Source: Fulvia fulva (Eukaryota; Ascomycota; Dothideomycetes; Mycosphaerellales; Mycosphaerellaceae). Taken from it: a DNA stretch of 64,000 nucleotides. Below are positions 21,457 through 32,725 of this stretch, piece by piece. Under the pieces are notes generated by a model. It did no database searches, was not told the DNA's origin, and worked only from the letters and a program-made list of their open reading frames with translations. The DNA lies in assembly GCF_020509005.1 (NCBI RefSeq), contig NC_063019.1:2294001-2358000 (forward strand), in the 5' to 3' direction. Position numbers and translations under genes: made by a program. Numbering within the stretch: position 1 is the stretch's first letter; each line of letters opens with the position of its first letter.

Positions 21457-24400
21457 TTAGCCCCCGCTCCTAGCCGGTCTCGTCGCGCTGCGTCGTGTCC
21501 TCTCTTCCTGCACTGCTCCTACTAGGCGGTACTGTTCTAGCCAGCCCTTCTCTAGTATCCAGTTCGTAATGCGCCGTAGGTCTTTAGCGTTGTTAAGAAG
21601 TGCCCCAATCGTCCGGTTCCTCGCCTTTGCCATCCACTCCCCCCTTCCTAGCGACCACCTCGGACAGACGAGGAGTGCGTGCCGTACGTTCTGGGAGCGA
21701 TAGCCGCAGGGGCAGCTAGTATTCGTGTATCCTGGGACCTTCCTCCATGATAGGTACCCCTGGAGGCCGATGTGTTCGCTTCGCAGTTGGGTTGCTATGC
21801 TACTCTGTGCCCTCGTAAGGCGGTAGTGGATGAGCTTCGGGGGGTGCTTGACCGCGGATTTTGTAGCTGACCATTCCTTAGGTTGTCCCGCTGGCTGAGG
21901 GCGTCCACTATGCCCTACAACCTGGTTGTTCCACCTCTCTTTCCATAGTTGCTCTACAAACGATTTCTCACCTTCCCATTGTGTTACTAGCTGTTCGTCC
22001 CTTGCCCGGTAGTTCGGCTCGTTTCCGGGTCGAATGCCCTTATGCGCTAGTACTGATTCGCGGGCCCTTGCGACTGCACTGGCGATGACCTTCTGTACTG
22101 GGTACTGTGCCGACTTGCCTAAGTAGGAGGTCCGTAGTCCCTGGATGTATAGGTCGATCGGCGGTATAGCGGTCTCGTGCTTAAGCATCCTCGTTGGTGT
22201 CGACTTATATGCCCCGGTGACCTTCCTTAGGCATTGGTTTTGGATCTTCGCTAGCGGCGCGACGAGTCCCTTCGATAGGCAGGCCCTCTCGCCTAAGGAC
22301 CACACTTGGCTGCCATAGGTAAGGACTGGCCGTACAATAGCCGTATATAGAAGTCGTGACTGCCGGAAGTCCGCCCCCTATGTGGACGCAGTGAGCCTCT
22401 GGCATGATGCTATATTCTGTTCAGCTTTCCGTAATATTGCCTGTACGTGCTTCCTCCACCGTAGCGCCGGGTCCACCTATAGTCCGAGGATCCTGAGCTG
22501 ATTTGCCGGGTTAGTCGTGTGCCCCTGTATCTGGATAGAAGCTTGCATATTGTGGAACCGTGGCCGGCGCGTAAAGTGTATCAGATTGTACTTTTCTGGG
22601 GCAAACCGAGCCCCGTGCCTCCTAGCCCAGTCCTCGCAGATCTTGTGCTTCTCTTCTAGTAGCCTACAGTTCTCCTCAGTCGAGGAAGACCACGCTAGGA
22701 TGTTTGTGTCGTCTACGAAGCCGCTCGCAGCGGTGTTCTGGGATTCTAGGGCTGGGAGCAGCGTCGCTATAAAGAAGAGGAACAGAATAGGTGCTAGCGT
22801 TGAGCCTTACGGGATTCTAGTGTGGACTGCTTGAAATGGGCTTCTGTACTGGCCGACCAGGATCGACGTACTGCGGTTTTGGAGGTAGGACCGTACGAAG
22901 TTGACAAGCCACTCAGGGAGTCCTTTCGACCTTAGGATGTAGAGAAGCCGCGGGTGTGACACGTAGTCGAAGGCTCCCGATATGTCTAGGCTAAGTAAGG
23001 AAGCCACCTTGTCCCTATTCTTATACCAGATGGCCTTTACCTGAGAGGTGATAAGTTCCATCGCGGATAGCGTCGATCGCTGTGGGCGCGCACCCATCTG
23101 GGTGTCCGGGAGTAGGGAGTGTTCCTCTGCCGCCTCGGAGAGTCTCGTTGTAACCAGCTTCTCAAGCGCCTTCCCAAGAGTGTTAAGGAGCGCAATTGGG
23201 CGGTACGACTTCACCTGCGTATAGTCTTCCTTCTGCGGCTTGCGTAGGACCACTGTCGTCGATTGTTTAAAAGCTATCGGGTGGTATCCGGTCTGTAGGC
23301 AGGCGTTGAAGATCGCTGCAACTGCTGGGGCTAGTTGATCTCTACACTTCTTTAGTAGCTCGTTTGGGATCCCATCCGGCCCCGGGGCTTTCTTCGCCGG
23401 CAACTTCCTTAGCACAGCGGTAACTTCTCCCTCGGACACCTCCTATTGGACCGCGATGCTAGGGGCTAGGGGAGTAGAGCTGTTTATGTCGCTTAGATCA
23501 GCCTCGACTGGGGGTGGGAAGAACTTGCTAGCCAGTAGACGCGCCTTGGCCTCGGGGTCGCTAACCGGGCCACTAGGCGATTGTAGCGCTGGGATAGAGA
23601 AGGAGGGGCCCTGTGTAGGGTCCTGTCGGGCCCATTTCGCTAGCTTCCACATCCTCTCTGGCTTGCCGGCGATTTCTTCCACTGTGGCCCTCTAGCCGAC
23701 TGCTTTCTCCCTCCGTATTATGGCTTTCTTCTGTTGGCATGCCTCCCTGTATACGTTCCAGGCCTCCTCGCTATGGCTGCTCGTCCACACCCGGCGGGCT
23801 CTCCTTGCTTCTCTTACTACCGTAGTGCACTCCGGCGTCCAGTATGGTTTGGACTATATCGTTGGTTAGGCAAGCGGAACGTGAAGTGAGGTCGCTTTTC
23901 TTATTTCGTCTGTCAACCCCTGGACTGCTTCGTCTATCTCGTCTTTACTGTTGTATTGCTGCTGCGCGATCTGGACTAGCCTCTTAGAGTCATCGAGGTA
24001 CGCCTGGATGTTGGCCCAGTGGGCCTTTCCCCAGTTTGGCTTAGGGGTTCTCGCTGGTGTGCGTTGTATCTGTGTCGCAATAGAGGTCCTGACTGGCGTG
24101 TGGTCTGACGACGCCTCGAGTTTATGTTCGATCCCACAGTAGGTTACCGTGTGGTAGTGGCTATCTGAGATCCAGGAGAGGTCGATCGTGCCTTGGAGTC
24201 CCCCTCTCTTCTAGGTGCCCAGGTCCTTCGGGGTATTGAGGGCAATTGCGTTGCTCGCCATCAAGTCGAGTACTTCGTCGGCTATAGGGTGCGGCTGTAT
24301 AAGGCTTTCCTAGGAAGGGTGGTGTATGTTGAAGTCTCCTACTACGATGTGGCACCCTTGTCTCTTGAGCGCACTGTCTAGGTGTCTGCAGACCCCTAGG

Positions 24401-24768
24401 TCGCGGCTAGACCTCGAGGCTGGCGGTTGCATGTATAGGTTGTGTATCCAGGTGCTACCCACGTGGAGGGAGGTAATATCGCCCCCGCCTTCTTCGTCTG
24501 CGTAGTACACTACCTCCTAGTCGGATTCTAGTATGTCCTTGCTGACATAGAAGCACGTGCGGGGTCTGCCGTCGCCTCGTAGGCATGTCGTGTAGCCTGG
24601 TGACTTGCAGGTCGTTGGTCTCTTATGGTGCGGGTTAATCTATAGCTCCTGGATTACAAGGACGTGGTAGACGCGCGGGTCCGCCTCGTGTAGGAAATGG
24701 TTCTGGACTATATCCTTGCTATAGTTGACGTTATACTGGATGATGTTAAGCGTGTCGAGGCTAGTCAT
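21457..24768 (-). pseudogene. LINE-A ORF2: endonuclease-reverse transcriptase, interrupted
   Basis: ORF2 begins at an ATG (24766-24768) overlapping the ORF1 stop by 8 bases and ends with TAA at 21457-21459. Blocks: AP-type (EEP) endonuclease at about 23950-24760, with a GDFNIHHPS motif near 24310; RT with APGPDGIPNELL, LSLDISGAFDYV and SGFVDDTNILAWSS (22640-23439); and a C-terminal zinc motif CPCGYRSQNVRHALLVC (about 21670-21720). It is broken by several stops, for example near 22806, where an expected GIPQGS motif reads RIP-stop. No RNase H block is visible. Family placement is Tad/I-like LINEs of ascomycetes. Confidence 0.9.
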
Positions 24769-26038
24769 CGGCATCGACAATCATTTCCTCTGTATCGTCC
24801 TGTGTCCTACTGCCCTGTGCGTCCTGGTCTACGCCTATCGGCTGTATACTAAAGGGGAGCCGGGCCTGGTTAGATTCCCTCGCCGCAGCTAGTAGAGCAC
24901 GTGGCCTCCCGTACGCCCTAGGCTGCGCATCCTTTACATCGTTCTCGGCCCTAGGGCGCTTGTGCCCGACCGCCGCTAGTTGGTTCCGGTGTGGGCTAGC
25001 CTCACGGTCGCCGTAGAATCTTAGGGCGACGGTTCTGTTTGTGATTGCCTTGTTTTTCGCTAGTTTCCGCTGTGGGCATTCCGTACTATACGATGGGTGG
25101 TGCCCCGGACAGTTCGCGCACCGTCTCGTAGTCGATGTACAGTCCCTAGACATATGGTCTCCTGCACAGTTCGAGCAGGCCTACTTGTTTGTGCACGTGT
25201 AGGTTTGGTGTCCATACTGTTGGCATTTGAAGCATTGGAGGACACGAAAGGATGAGGAGTGCTTTTCTACTGTCTTGAGGCTGTATTGCCAGACCAGGCC
25301 TTGTTCTATCGCTAGATCCGCCGCTTTCGCGTCTTGTAGCTATACTATTAGCGCCGAGGCCTTCTTGCCTTCTAGCCATTTCCTATGGAGCCAAGTCGCC
25401 TTCTGGATTGGAGAGTTAAGAGTGACCGGGTTGTCCTCTTAGAGAGCGCGTAGGTGACCCTGGTTGGTTGGGTCAAACTCCTTAGGCATGTCGTGGACTA
25501 GGATCGTGAATTGTTTCGTTGAGACCTTCGCTGATGCCGCAACCTTAGATGCCCACTGTGGCTGTGCCTCTAGGTGCCTCCTAGCAGTAGCAGAGCTAGT
25601 ATAGATCTGTAGAGTGCCGTTAGACTGTTGGTTCACTGCGACCACCCCTGGTTGGTTAATTCGTTAGGCGAGCTCCTTGTTCGATAGCTTCGCAACTTCG
25701 GCCTGGTCTTCCTTTGCTGCAATGCGGATCGTAACTGCATCGTGCGTTGGGCGGGGGCCTGGTATCGATGCCGCGACCGATGCCCAGCTATGGGGGTGTT
25801 AATTCCGGGTGGCCTTGCTAATCGCCTAGGACGTCGTCCTCATTTCTTGTTGCCCTCGGTGATACGACAGTACAAGCGCCGTGCGTAGCTGAGTGATCAT
25901 TACCTGTAGAGACCGGTAAGGGAGCTGATCGTTAGTTTCCATGCTTTTTGCGTCCTCTATAAGTTGCTGCCAGTTGTCTTGGGGGGGCTTCGCCTGTAGG
26001 GCCGTAGGCGCCGTTAGTACCGTAGCCTGGGCTGCCAT
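24761..26038 (-). pseudogene. LINE-A ORF1: nucleic-acid-binding gag-like protein, interrupted
   Basis: ORF1 starts at the ATG at 26036-26038 (MAAQATVLTAPTALQ...) and ends with TAG at 24761-24763. The last third (24761-25260) carries Cys/His knuckle motifs, including CANCPGHHPSYSTEC, as in LINE ORF1 proteins that bind their RNA. The middle resembles LINE-C ORF1 (TIxVHDMPKEFD against VIAHGMTTKFD). Several TAG/TAA stops split it into short open pieces. Confidence 0.85.
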
Positions 26039-26275
26039 TACCTAGGAGTTGCCTAATGTAGCTAGGCACCTCCGCGGCGTTTGGAGCTGAAGAAACAGGG
26101 TGAAGAGAGCTTCAAGCTGTCCAGATTGAATGGGGTAGAACTCCCTCAGTCCTAGGGGCAGTGGCCTGCTTTTTATATCGTTGGAATGGCCTTGATAAGA
26201 GCTTTCGAATGTGTCGTGTTTTGGCGCAGAGATCGATCGATAATAAATAATCCTAAGAACATGAGGTGAAATATA

Positions 26276-27216
26276 ATCTCCGGGTATACTATAGTACGAG
26301 TCGCGAACTCGGCTAGGCTCTTAATAGTAGTATACTCTAAGGCGATTGCCTACTCCTTAGGTTAGCGTATATTATTAATTTGACTATCTTATATAGATAT
26401 ATTATCTCTTGACTCTATAATCTTATACACCTTAATTCCTCCTTCTTCTAAGATCTATTCTTCGTTAAGGAATTGTACGAAAATAATAGGGCCAGAGGTT
26501 AAGGCAAACTACTATTCTTTAGGTAGTAGATCCTTCTCGATCTCTTATTATTCGGCGGCGAATACGTTCGAGTCGTCGTCGGAAGAGAAGGTACCTAGGG
26601 CGGTATCGGTACCTAGGTTATCGAGTATCTACGTTATAGTAGATACGGTTAGGAAAAGCTTAGCGCGTACGAGCGACTAACGCTTATACTTACTAAGATC
26701 TAGATAAAGAGGTTACTTAGGTAAGAGCGCCCCGCTAGTAGTACTACCGGGTATAGCTATATTATACTATTACGTAGTAGATAAGACTACTCTCTTAGTA
26801 GGTATATAAGGGCCCTATAAGAGTAGGGAGGCGCGCGTTTTACGCGAAGGAGAGAGGTAATCTATTGACTTAACTAGTACGCTTGTTTACGCGACTATAG
26901 TTATTATTAATACGCCTATACGCGCGACTCGATAGTTAGTAACTATAGTGAACTTGACCTACCTTAACGCGTACTTTACTAGTACGATTTGATTATAACT
27001 ACTAGCCTAACTAGATAGGCCTCTTATAAGACCGAACAAACTATTACGGGTAGTAATCTATAAGACAATAGTATAGGGTTACCGTAAAATAAGCGTTATT
27101 TAGTAAGGCTACGAAAGAGAAGCGCGAAGCGCGCGAGATATATAAGGAAGCGCTAAGGCGCTAGTACGCGGGGAAGAGCCGCGGCGCGACGTTACGGTAG
27201 TAGTAAACCGTAATAG
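26276..27216 (-). other. Gypsy-B segment 3 (5' part) and unassigned degraded DNA
   Basis: Sequence to the right of the LINE-A copy 2 TSD should continue the gag/leader end of Gypsy-B. It is CpA/TpG-depleted with stops in all frames. I could not find a 5' LTR, primer-binding site or TSD for Gypsy-B. The stretch from about 27090 to 27216 reads as a charged Lys/Arg/Glu-rich peptide on the plus strand and may belong to another element. No gene is supported. Confidence 0.4.
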
Positions 27217-27373
27217 CCGTAAGGCTTAATACTAGTACCTATCCTATTCCTCTTCTTTATAGCGACGCTACTCCTAGCCCTAGAATCCTAGAATACTACT
27301 ACGAGCGGCTTCGTAGACGATATAAACATTCTAGCGTAGTTGTCCTCGCTAAGGAGAACTATAGGCTACTAGA
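27217..27373 (+). mobile_element. LINE-A copy 3, left fragment (5'-truncated)
   Basis: RIP-mutated LINE-A starting inside the RT domain, with similarity to copy 1 from CCGTAAGGCTTAA (1220). SGFVDDINILA, the RT catalytic motif, is readable near 27302. It stops at the ctaga TSD (27369-27373) of Gypsy-C and resumes at 59028. Start within the RT is typical 5' truncation of a LINE. No clear TSD for the LINE itself was found at 27216 or after 60615. Confidence 0.85.
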
Positions 27374-27534
27374 TATCACGGCCCTAGGCCTAGTGAATGT
27401 CTAGCTAGTACGTAGGTCACGTGACCGCGCGTACTAGCGTAGCACCTCGGCTTATATATAGTCTCGGCGTACCTTACGCTCCTCTTTCCTACGTACCTAG
27501 CTACTTTATATTAACACGACTATAAACCGTTATA
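27374..27534 (+). repeat. Gypsy-C 5' LTR (161 bp)
   Basis: Starts TATCACGGCCC (a mutated TGTTACGGCCC) and ends ACCGTTATA. It contains GGTCACGTGACC at 27415-27426 and a TATA-like CTTATATATAG near 27450, a likely core promoter. It is more RIP-mutated than the right LTR. Confidence 0.92.
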
Positions 27535-27794
27535 CTTAGCTAGGTCTCTATATCCGTAGAAGAGCTACGACAGGATCTATAAGAGCGTAGATTATTAATA
27601 GATAGATAGATATTTCATTAAGCTATTATAGTACCCTTTAGCCTATATAGCTATACTATCTTGTTTTTGTATATATAGAGGGGAAACCGTGTTAGTAAAA
27701 ACCCCTCCTCCTTCCCGCCTATCTTTTCCCCCTAGTTGTCGTCTTAGATCTCCCTTATTAGGGGTACGCTAGTGTTATAGGCCTGCCCTAATAA

Positions 27795-30700
27795 CTACCC
27801 TATCTATAACCCCCCTAGCTTCCGCCTCTTATCTATCTACTCCTCCGTCTCGCTAGCGAGGCTAAACTACTAGAGGTATCCCTACTATAGTATCTACCGA
27901 GAGATTCGGCAAATGTTACCTTTGTCCCTAATAAATAACTTATAGTCTCTCCTTCCCGCTTAGTACCTCTAATTTCCTCTACCTCTCGCCTACTACGGGT
28001 ATCGTAGTAGTATATGTTCTAGGTTTTGCGATAGGTAGCTACACTAGTAGACTAGGCTATAGATGTCTAGTACGAGTCTCCTAAATAGGTAGGCCCTTAA
28101 TCTAATATATTCGGACCTAATTTGGATCGCCATGCTTGCTTCGGCCCTTATAAGGTCCCTATATAGCTAGTAATTATGTCTCTAGAAGGCTCGGAGTACT
28201 ATCGGGCCTATTGTCTTAGGGGGCTTCCTTTTCTAGTCCTACTCCTATAGGTAGCCCGTAATCTATTTCGCTAGGCTTTAGGTCTTAGCCTTGCTCCCGC
28301 CGGCCTAGCGAGTCCTACGCTCCTCCTCTTTTTGTACTAGCTATTCGGTGCTTATCTATACGGCCGTAAAGGTAGTAAGGTCATCCTCTTTTTAGCTTGT
28401 CCTATGTCCGGCCCCTCTCCGGTAGCGGCTTTCTATCTTATTCTTTACCTCCTAGATCGTAGTTTATACTAGGTAATCTATCGTCTTTGCCGCGTATTAA
28501 ATTCTTATTCCCCGGATATACTAGCCGATTAGTAGTGTTCCTGTCTCTATTTCTACCGTACTTATTAACGTTGTCTTATATACGCCTAGTATCCTACGTA
28601 GGTTACCTACCTATATCCTATTTAGGGGTTGCTCTATCCGTTTCGGGATCGGCTTACCTACACCTCCTATTCCCTAAATCTATGCCCCGTATAATATAGC
28701 TAGTCTAATGATCGCCTTATATATTACTCTTACCTTATCGAATGTTACTCCCTATATAGATACCGTAAGCCTCTTTATCGAGGCTTCATTAACTTATACT
28801 CGACTCTAGGCTTTCTTAATCTATATATTCTAGCTTAGCTTTAGGTCGAGCTAGATCCCTAGTACTCGTAGCTCCGCTAATAGCTTAGTCTCGTAGCCTT
28901 AGATTCTTACCGCCGCCTTTATGTTATAGTATATTCTCGCTTTACTAAAGTGTATAAGTTAGTACTTTTTAGGGGCGAACCGGGTATTATACTTCTTTAC
29001 CTATACCTTGTATTTCTTATACCTATCTTTAAGGAGGCGACAGTTCTCTTCGGTCGAGTCTAACTAGGCTAGAATGTTTATGTCGTCTACGAACCCCGAT
29101 ACTAAGGTTTACGGAGAGGTAAGTAGAGGGATTAGATCAGACATAAATATTAGAAATAGGATAGGGGAGAGAGTAGATCCCTAAGGTATTCTAGCCTCTA
29201 CCTTTACCGGGTCGGACGTATACCTTCCTAGGACTAGGTATGTCGTCCGTTCCTAGAGAAAGGAGTAGACGAACTTCGTTACCTACTAGGGGATGCCTTT
29301 CTACTATAGGATATGTATTAGCCTTTAGTATAAGACGTTATCGAAGGCTCCTACGATGTCGAGGGATAGTAAGAACGCCGCTCGGTTCCTACCGTAGTAC
29401 TAGAGGGTCTGAATTTGCTCCGTAATTAGCTCTATTACTATTAGTATCGATCGCTAGCTTCTTCCCCCTATCTGTATTACTAGGAGTACGTAGTTGTCCT
29501 CGGCTAGCTACGTAAGTCTCTAGGCTACTATCTTTTCTAGGACCTTCCCTATCGTGTTTAGAAGTACGATTGGTCTATACGACTTAGGCTAAGTATAGTC
29601 CTCCTTCTATAGCTTACGTAGCACTACTATTATAGACTCTCTATACGGCTCCGGGTGATACCCTAGCCGTAGGTACGCGGTAAATAGGTTTATAAGGCTC
29701 GGCGCGATCTCTTCTCTATACTCTTTTAGTAGTATGTTTAGTATCCTATCTAGGCCTAGGGCTTTTCGTCCTTTTAGCTTACTTATAACTCCTGTTACTA
29801 TATTAGAGCTAACCGCCTAATCTATATCTAGAGGTTCCGGGTATATACTCGGGTCGATGTCCGTAAGGTCTACCTCTACTTACGTTAAAAGAAATAGTCG
29901 GCTAATACTTTTGCCTTACCCCGGGGCGTAGCCTAGGCAATCCCTTCACGGTCTACGATTAGAGCGAAGTGAGGGGTTTGTTACTCTTTAGGTAGTCGTA
30001 CCTATTTAGTAAGTCTCTATATCTGTTCCGGGTTTTCTATAACGAGCCCGATCGTCGCTCTCTAGTCCTATAGCGTATCGCGTCTTATCTATGCCTTCTT
30101 CTCTTATATCGCGCGATAGTATTGCTCCTACGTCTCTGAGGTATACTCCTTCGTCTACTATTGCCTTACCCTTCTAGCCTCCTTTACCTTCGTAGAGTAT
30201 TTAGGGGTCTAGAAGGCCTTCTACTACGTTAAGGGCCGGAGTAACGGCGTATATTGTTCCGCTACTTGCTATATAACCGAGGTAATCTGTTCCGCTACTT
30301 AATCTAGCTAAGCTATCGTCTCGAGTTCTCTATACTATAGTAGGTTCGCTATTAGGAAGCCTCTTATATCGTCCTAGCGTGCCTTCTTCTAGTTACGGCG
30401 TAGTTCGCTTACTAGCTCCTCTATCGCCTTCACCCCTTAGCGTCGTTTAAATAGGGATATAGTCTAGGGAGGCTTCTAGCGCGTAGTTCGGTCGGCATTA
30501 GACTAGTCTCTCTTTAAGTTCTCGTAATAGAAAGTATAGGTCGATTATACTTATACTTATACGGGCCTTCTACGTCTCTATTCCCTTTAGTATTACTAAG
30601 GCTATTCCGTAGCGTACGGTTATATCTAGTAGCTTTCCCCCTAGAAACGCGTACAGGGGAGTGAATTCGAGTCCCTACTATAGGTAGTAGAGGTTAAAGT

Positions 30701-31137
30701 CGCCGAGGAGTACTTACTTCGTATCTTAGCTTAGGGTCCGCTCTATGTAGGCGAGGGTTCCTAGTTCCCTACTCGTCCGACCCCGCGGTAGCGGGTTATA
30801 AACGTTATAGATCTAGATAGGGCCTTGTGTCGTATCGATCTAGATTAATGTTATGTCTCCTAGGTTACCCTACTACGGTAGTATAACCTTCTATAACTTA
30901 AGGTCTATAGTCTTACTTACGTATATATATATCCTCGGGATAACGCCTCGTTAGCCCGCGATTACGGTATAGTATCTCCGGTCATTATAAGTAGCTAGGA
31001 GTCCTACGTAGGGGTTGATCTATAGTTCCTATACCGTAATAACGTAGTGCCGTAGCGGGTCTAGCTCTTATAGAAAGTAGCGCTAGACCTTGTCCCTACT
31101 TTTGTTTACGTTATACTATACGATAGTAATGTCGTCG
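27795..31137 (-). pseudogene. LINE-B copy 1 ORF2: endonuclease-reverse transcriptase, RIP-degraded
   Basis: Minus-strand remnant. The start region near 31130 reads DITIV-stop-YNVNKSRDKV, the EEP endonuclease start (compare LINE-C LTTIQYNVNKSQHKV). The endonuclease occupies about 30400-31130. The RT follows at about 28900-29850, with LSLDIVGAFDNV near 29350 and a FVDD block near 29080. The C-terminal zinc motif lies near 28040. Stops are frequent in every part. Confidence 0.85.
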
Positions 31138-31139
31138 TA

Positions 31140-32351
31140 TAGTATTATTCGTTATCCGTAAGGTCTATTTCCGTACTAACCTACTATGTCTCCTAAGCCT
31201 ATATCCCGCTATCCGGCTCGCCCTAGGGCCGCTAGGGCGCCCTAAAGATTCGTATTTAGTCTAGTTCGTTAGCGGCCTAGTTAAGGTGTCGAGGCCTACC
31301 GGGAGGTAGATACGTTTACGGTTAGGTTCCCTTATTCGTCTCTTCTACCCTCTCCCTTTTACTCGGCTCGAAGCCCTTATATACGGTAGGTCCCTCCTAC
31401 TATTACTAGGGGTACCTAGCTAGTATAGAGATCCTTGCTTGTCTCGCTCGTTCTTATACTACTATTCTAGCTAGGTATTAGCTTGAATACGCTAGGTACC
31501 TTCTACCGTAGTATATACACCTACTCTTCTTTTTTAGGCATTCCCTTCCCTAGTATAGGCCTACGTAGTAAGGACACCTTAGGGTCTTCTCCCTATATTT
31601 TAGGGCTATATAACCGTACTGTTAGCATTAGAAGCATTATAGTACCCTATAGCTACTCTAATAGATCTCCGTGTCTATTCTCTCGTAGTTCTAGAATAGC
31701 CTATTATCTAGTATCTAGTTAGCTTATTCCGCTGTCTCTACCTAGATAATAAGCGATAAATACGTCTTCTCTCGGTCTACTGTCTTATATAGCTATACCG
31801 CCTTCGTTAGTCGTACTCCTAGGGAGGTGTTCTAGTTCTATACTTAGAGGTAGGGAAGGTCTTCGACCTTGAATGTCCTAGGGACCCCGTAGGTAATAAC
31901 GGTATACTATTAGTAGGAGACTCGTGCCGACTTCGCGACTTTAGTAGTCCACTCCTTATAGGTCTCTAGCTTTCGTCTATTAGACTCTTATACGGTAAAG
32001 AGTCTTACTACGCCTATTGCCTCTACCCTCGCTCTAACTACCTCCTTTTGGCCGATTCTGTCGACAATCTCCTTACTTATTAGGGCTACGATTTCTTGTT
32101 TCTCCGCCGGCTTAGTAATATATAGGCGTACCGCCTTACTTGCCTTCGGAGGGGGTTAATTCTTACCTACTACTACTATTACCTATATAGTTAGTCTCTA
32201 GGCTACCTTCTATATTACTTATTAGATTGTCTTCGGGATTTGGTATAATAGCGCTTTTAGCGCTCCTAGTAGCTATACTATAGTGTTCTTATATGTCCGG
32301 GCTAGGTGTTCGTTATCCCCTAGTAAGTTTTCCGCCTCCGTATATAGGGTC
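31140..32351 (-). pseudogene. LINE-B copy 1 ORF1, C-terminal part, RIP-degraded
   Basis: Gag-like ORF1 with a readable zinc knuckle (CFxCxQYGYIA, around 31610-31660 on the minus strand), matching CFKCQQYGHISTRC of LINE-C ORF1. Copia-2 cuts it at 32356; the N-terminal part and leader continue at 37807-38202. Confidence 0.7.
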
Positions 32352-32356
32352 GTCTA

Positions 32357-32574
32357 TGTTAAACAGGTACGAGTTGCGCAGCAGTGGAAGACGGCGGATC
32401 ACACGAAAGACGAAGAAGGACCTAATAGGATAGCATGTATCTATATACAGTATCGCCGGTGTTAGTGTAGGTGTTTCAGGAGGGACAGCTGTACTCAGGA
32501 CTTGACTAGCAAGCCCTGATTACTAATCCCCCTAAGCACCTAATGTTGACCCTATGACCTGCATATTCTCAACA
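32357..32574 (-). repeat. Copia-2 3' LTR (218 bp), unmutated
   Basis: Plus strand begins TGTTAAACAGG and ends TTCTCAACA. It differs from the right LTR at about 17 positions, all C-to-T in CpA or G-to-A in TpG in the right copy. Confidence 0.95.
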
Positions 32575-32725
32575 CTCCCACTCAGGTCAGAAGGTCTCAA
32601 ACAATCCCTTATACAAGCTGGAGCTGCCTTACAAAGTTTTGAAACTGCTGGCCATTAAGGGGCTTAGCCAGCCCATCAGCAACTATGTCCTTTATGTGGC
32701 AGTAATCCACTACAATCTTCCTTTA

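Larger units (their letters stand above)
21279..26262 (-). mobile_element. LINE-A copy 2, full-length, moderately RIP-mutated
   Basis: 4984-bp non-LTR retrotransposon on the minus strand, flanked by a perfect 13-bp TSD gaggtgaaatata (21266-21278 and 26263-26275). On the plus strand its 3' end is a GATA-repeat tail at 21279-21294. A 5' leader of about 220 bp (26039-26262) precedes ORF1. It is full-length because ORF1, ORF2 and leader are all present. Stops and missense changes show early RIP, but far fewer than in copies 1 and 3. Confidence 0.95.

Noticed and set aside
27374..27534. Two LTRs of Gypsy-C 31 kb apart as unrelated solo LTRs
   Set aside because: Equal length, matching ctaga TSD at the outer edges, LINE-A continuity outside and Gypsy-C frames inside show one element.
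27601..27612. GATA/TCTA microsatellites (also at 2738, 21279, 38506, 56954, 60604) as independent repeats
   Set aside because: Each sits at a LINE 3' end next to a TSD, so they are LINE tails.
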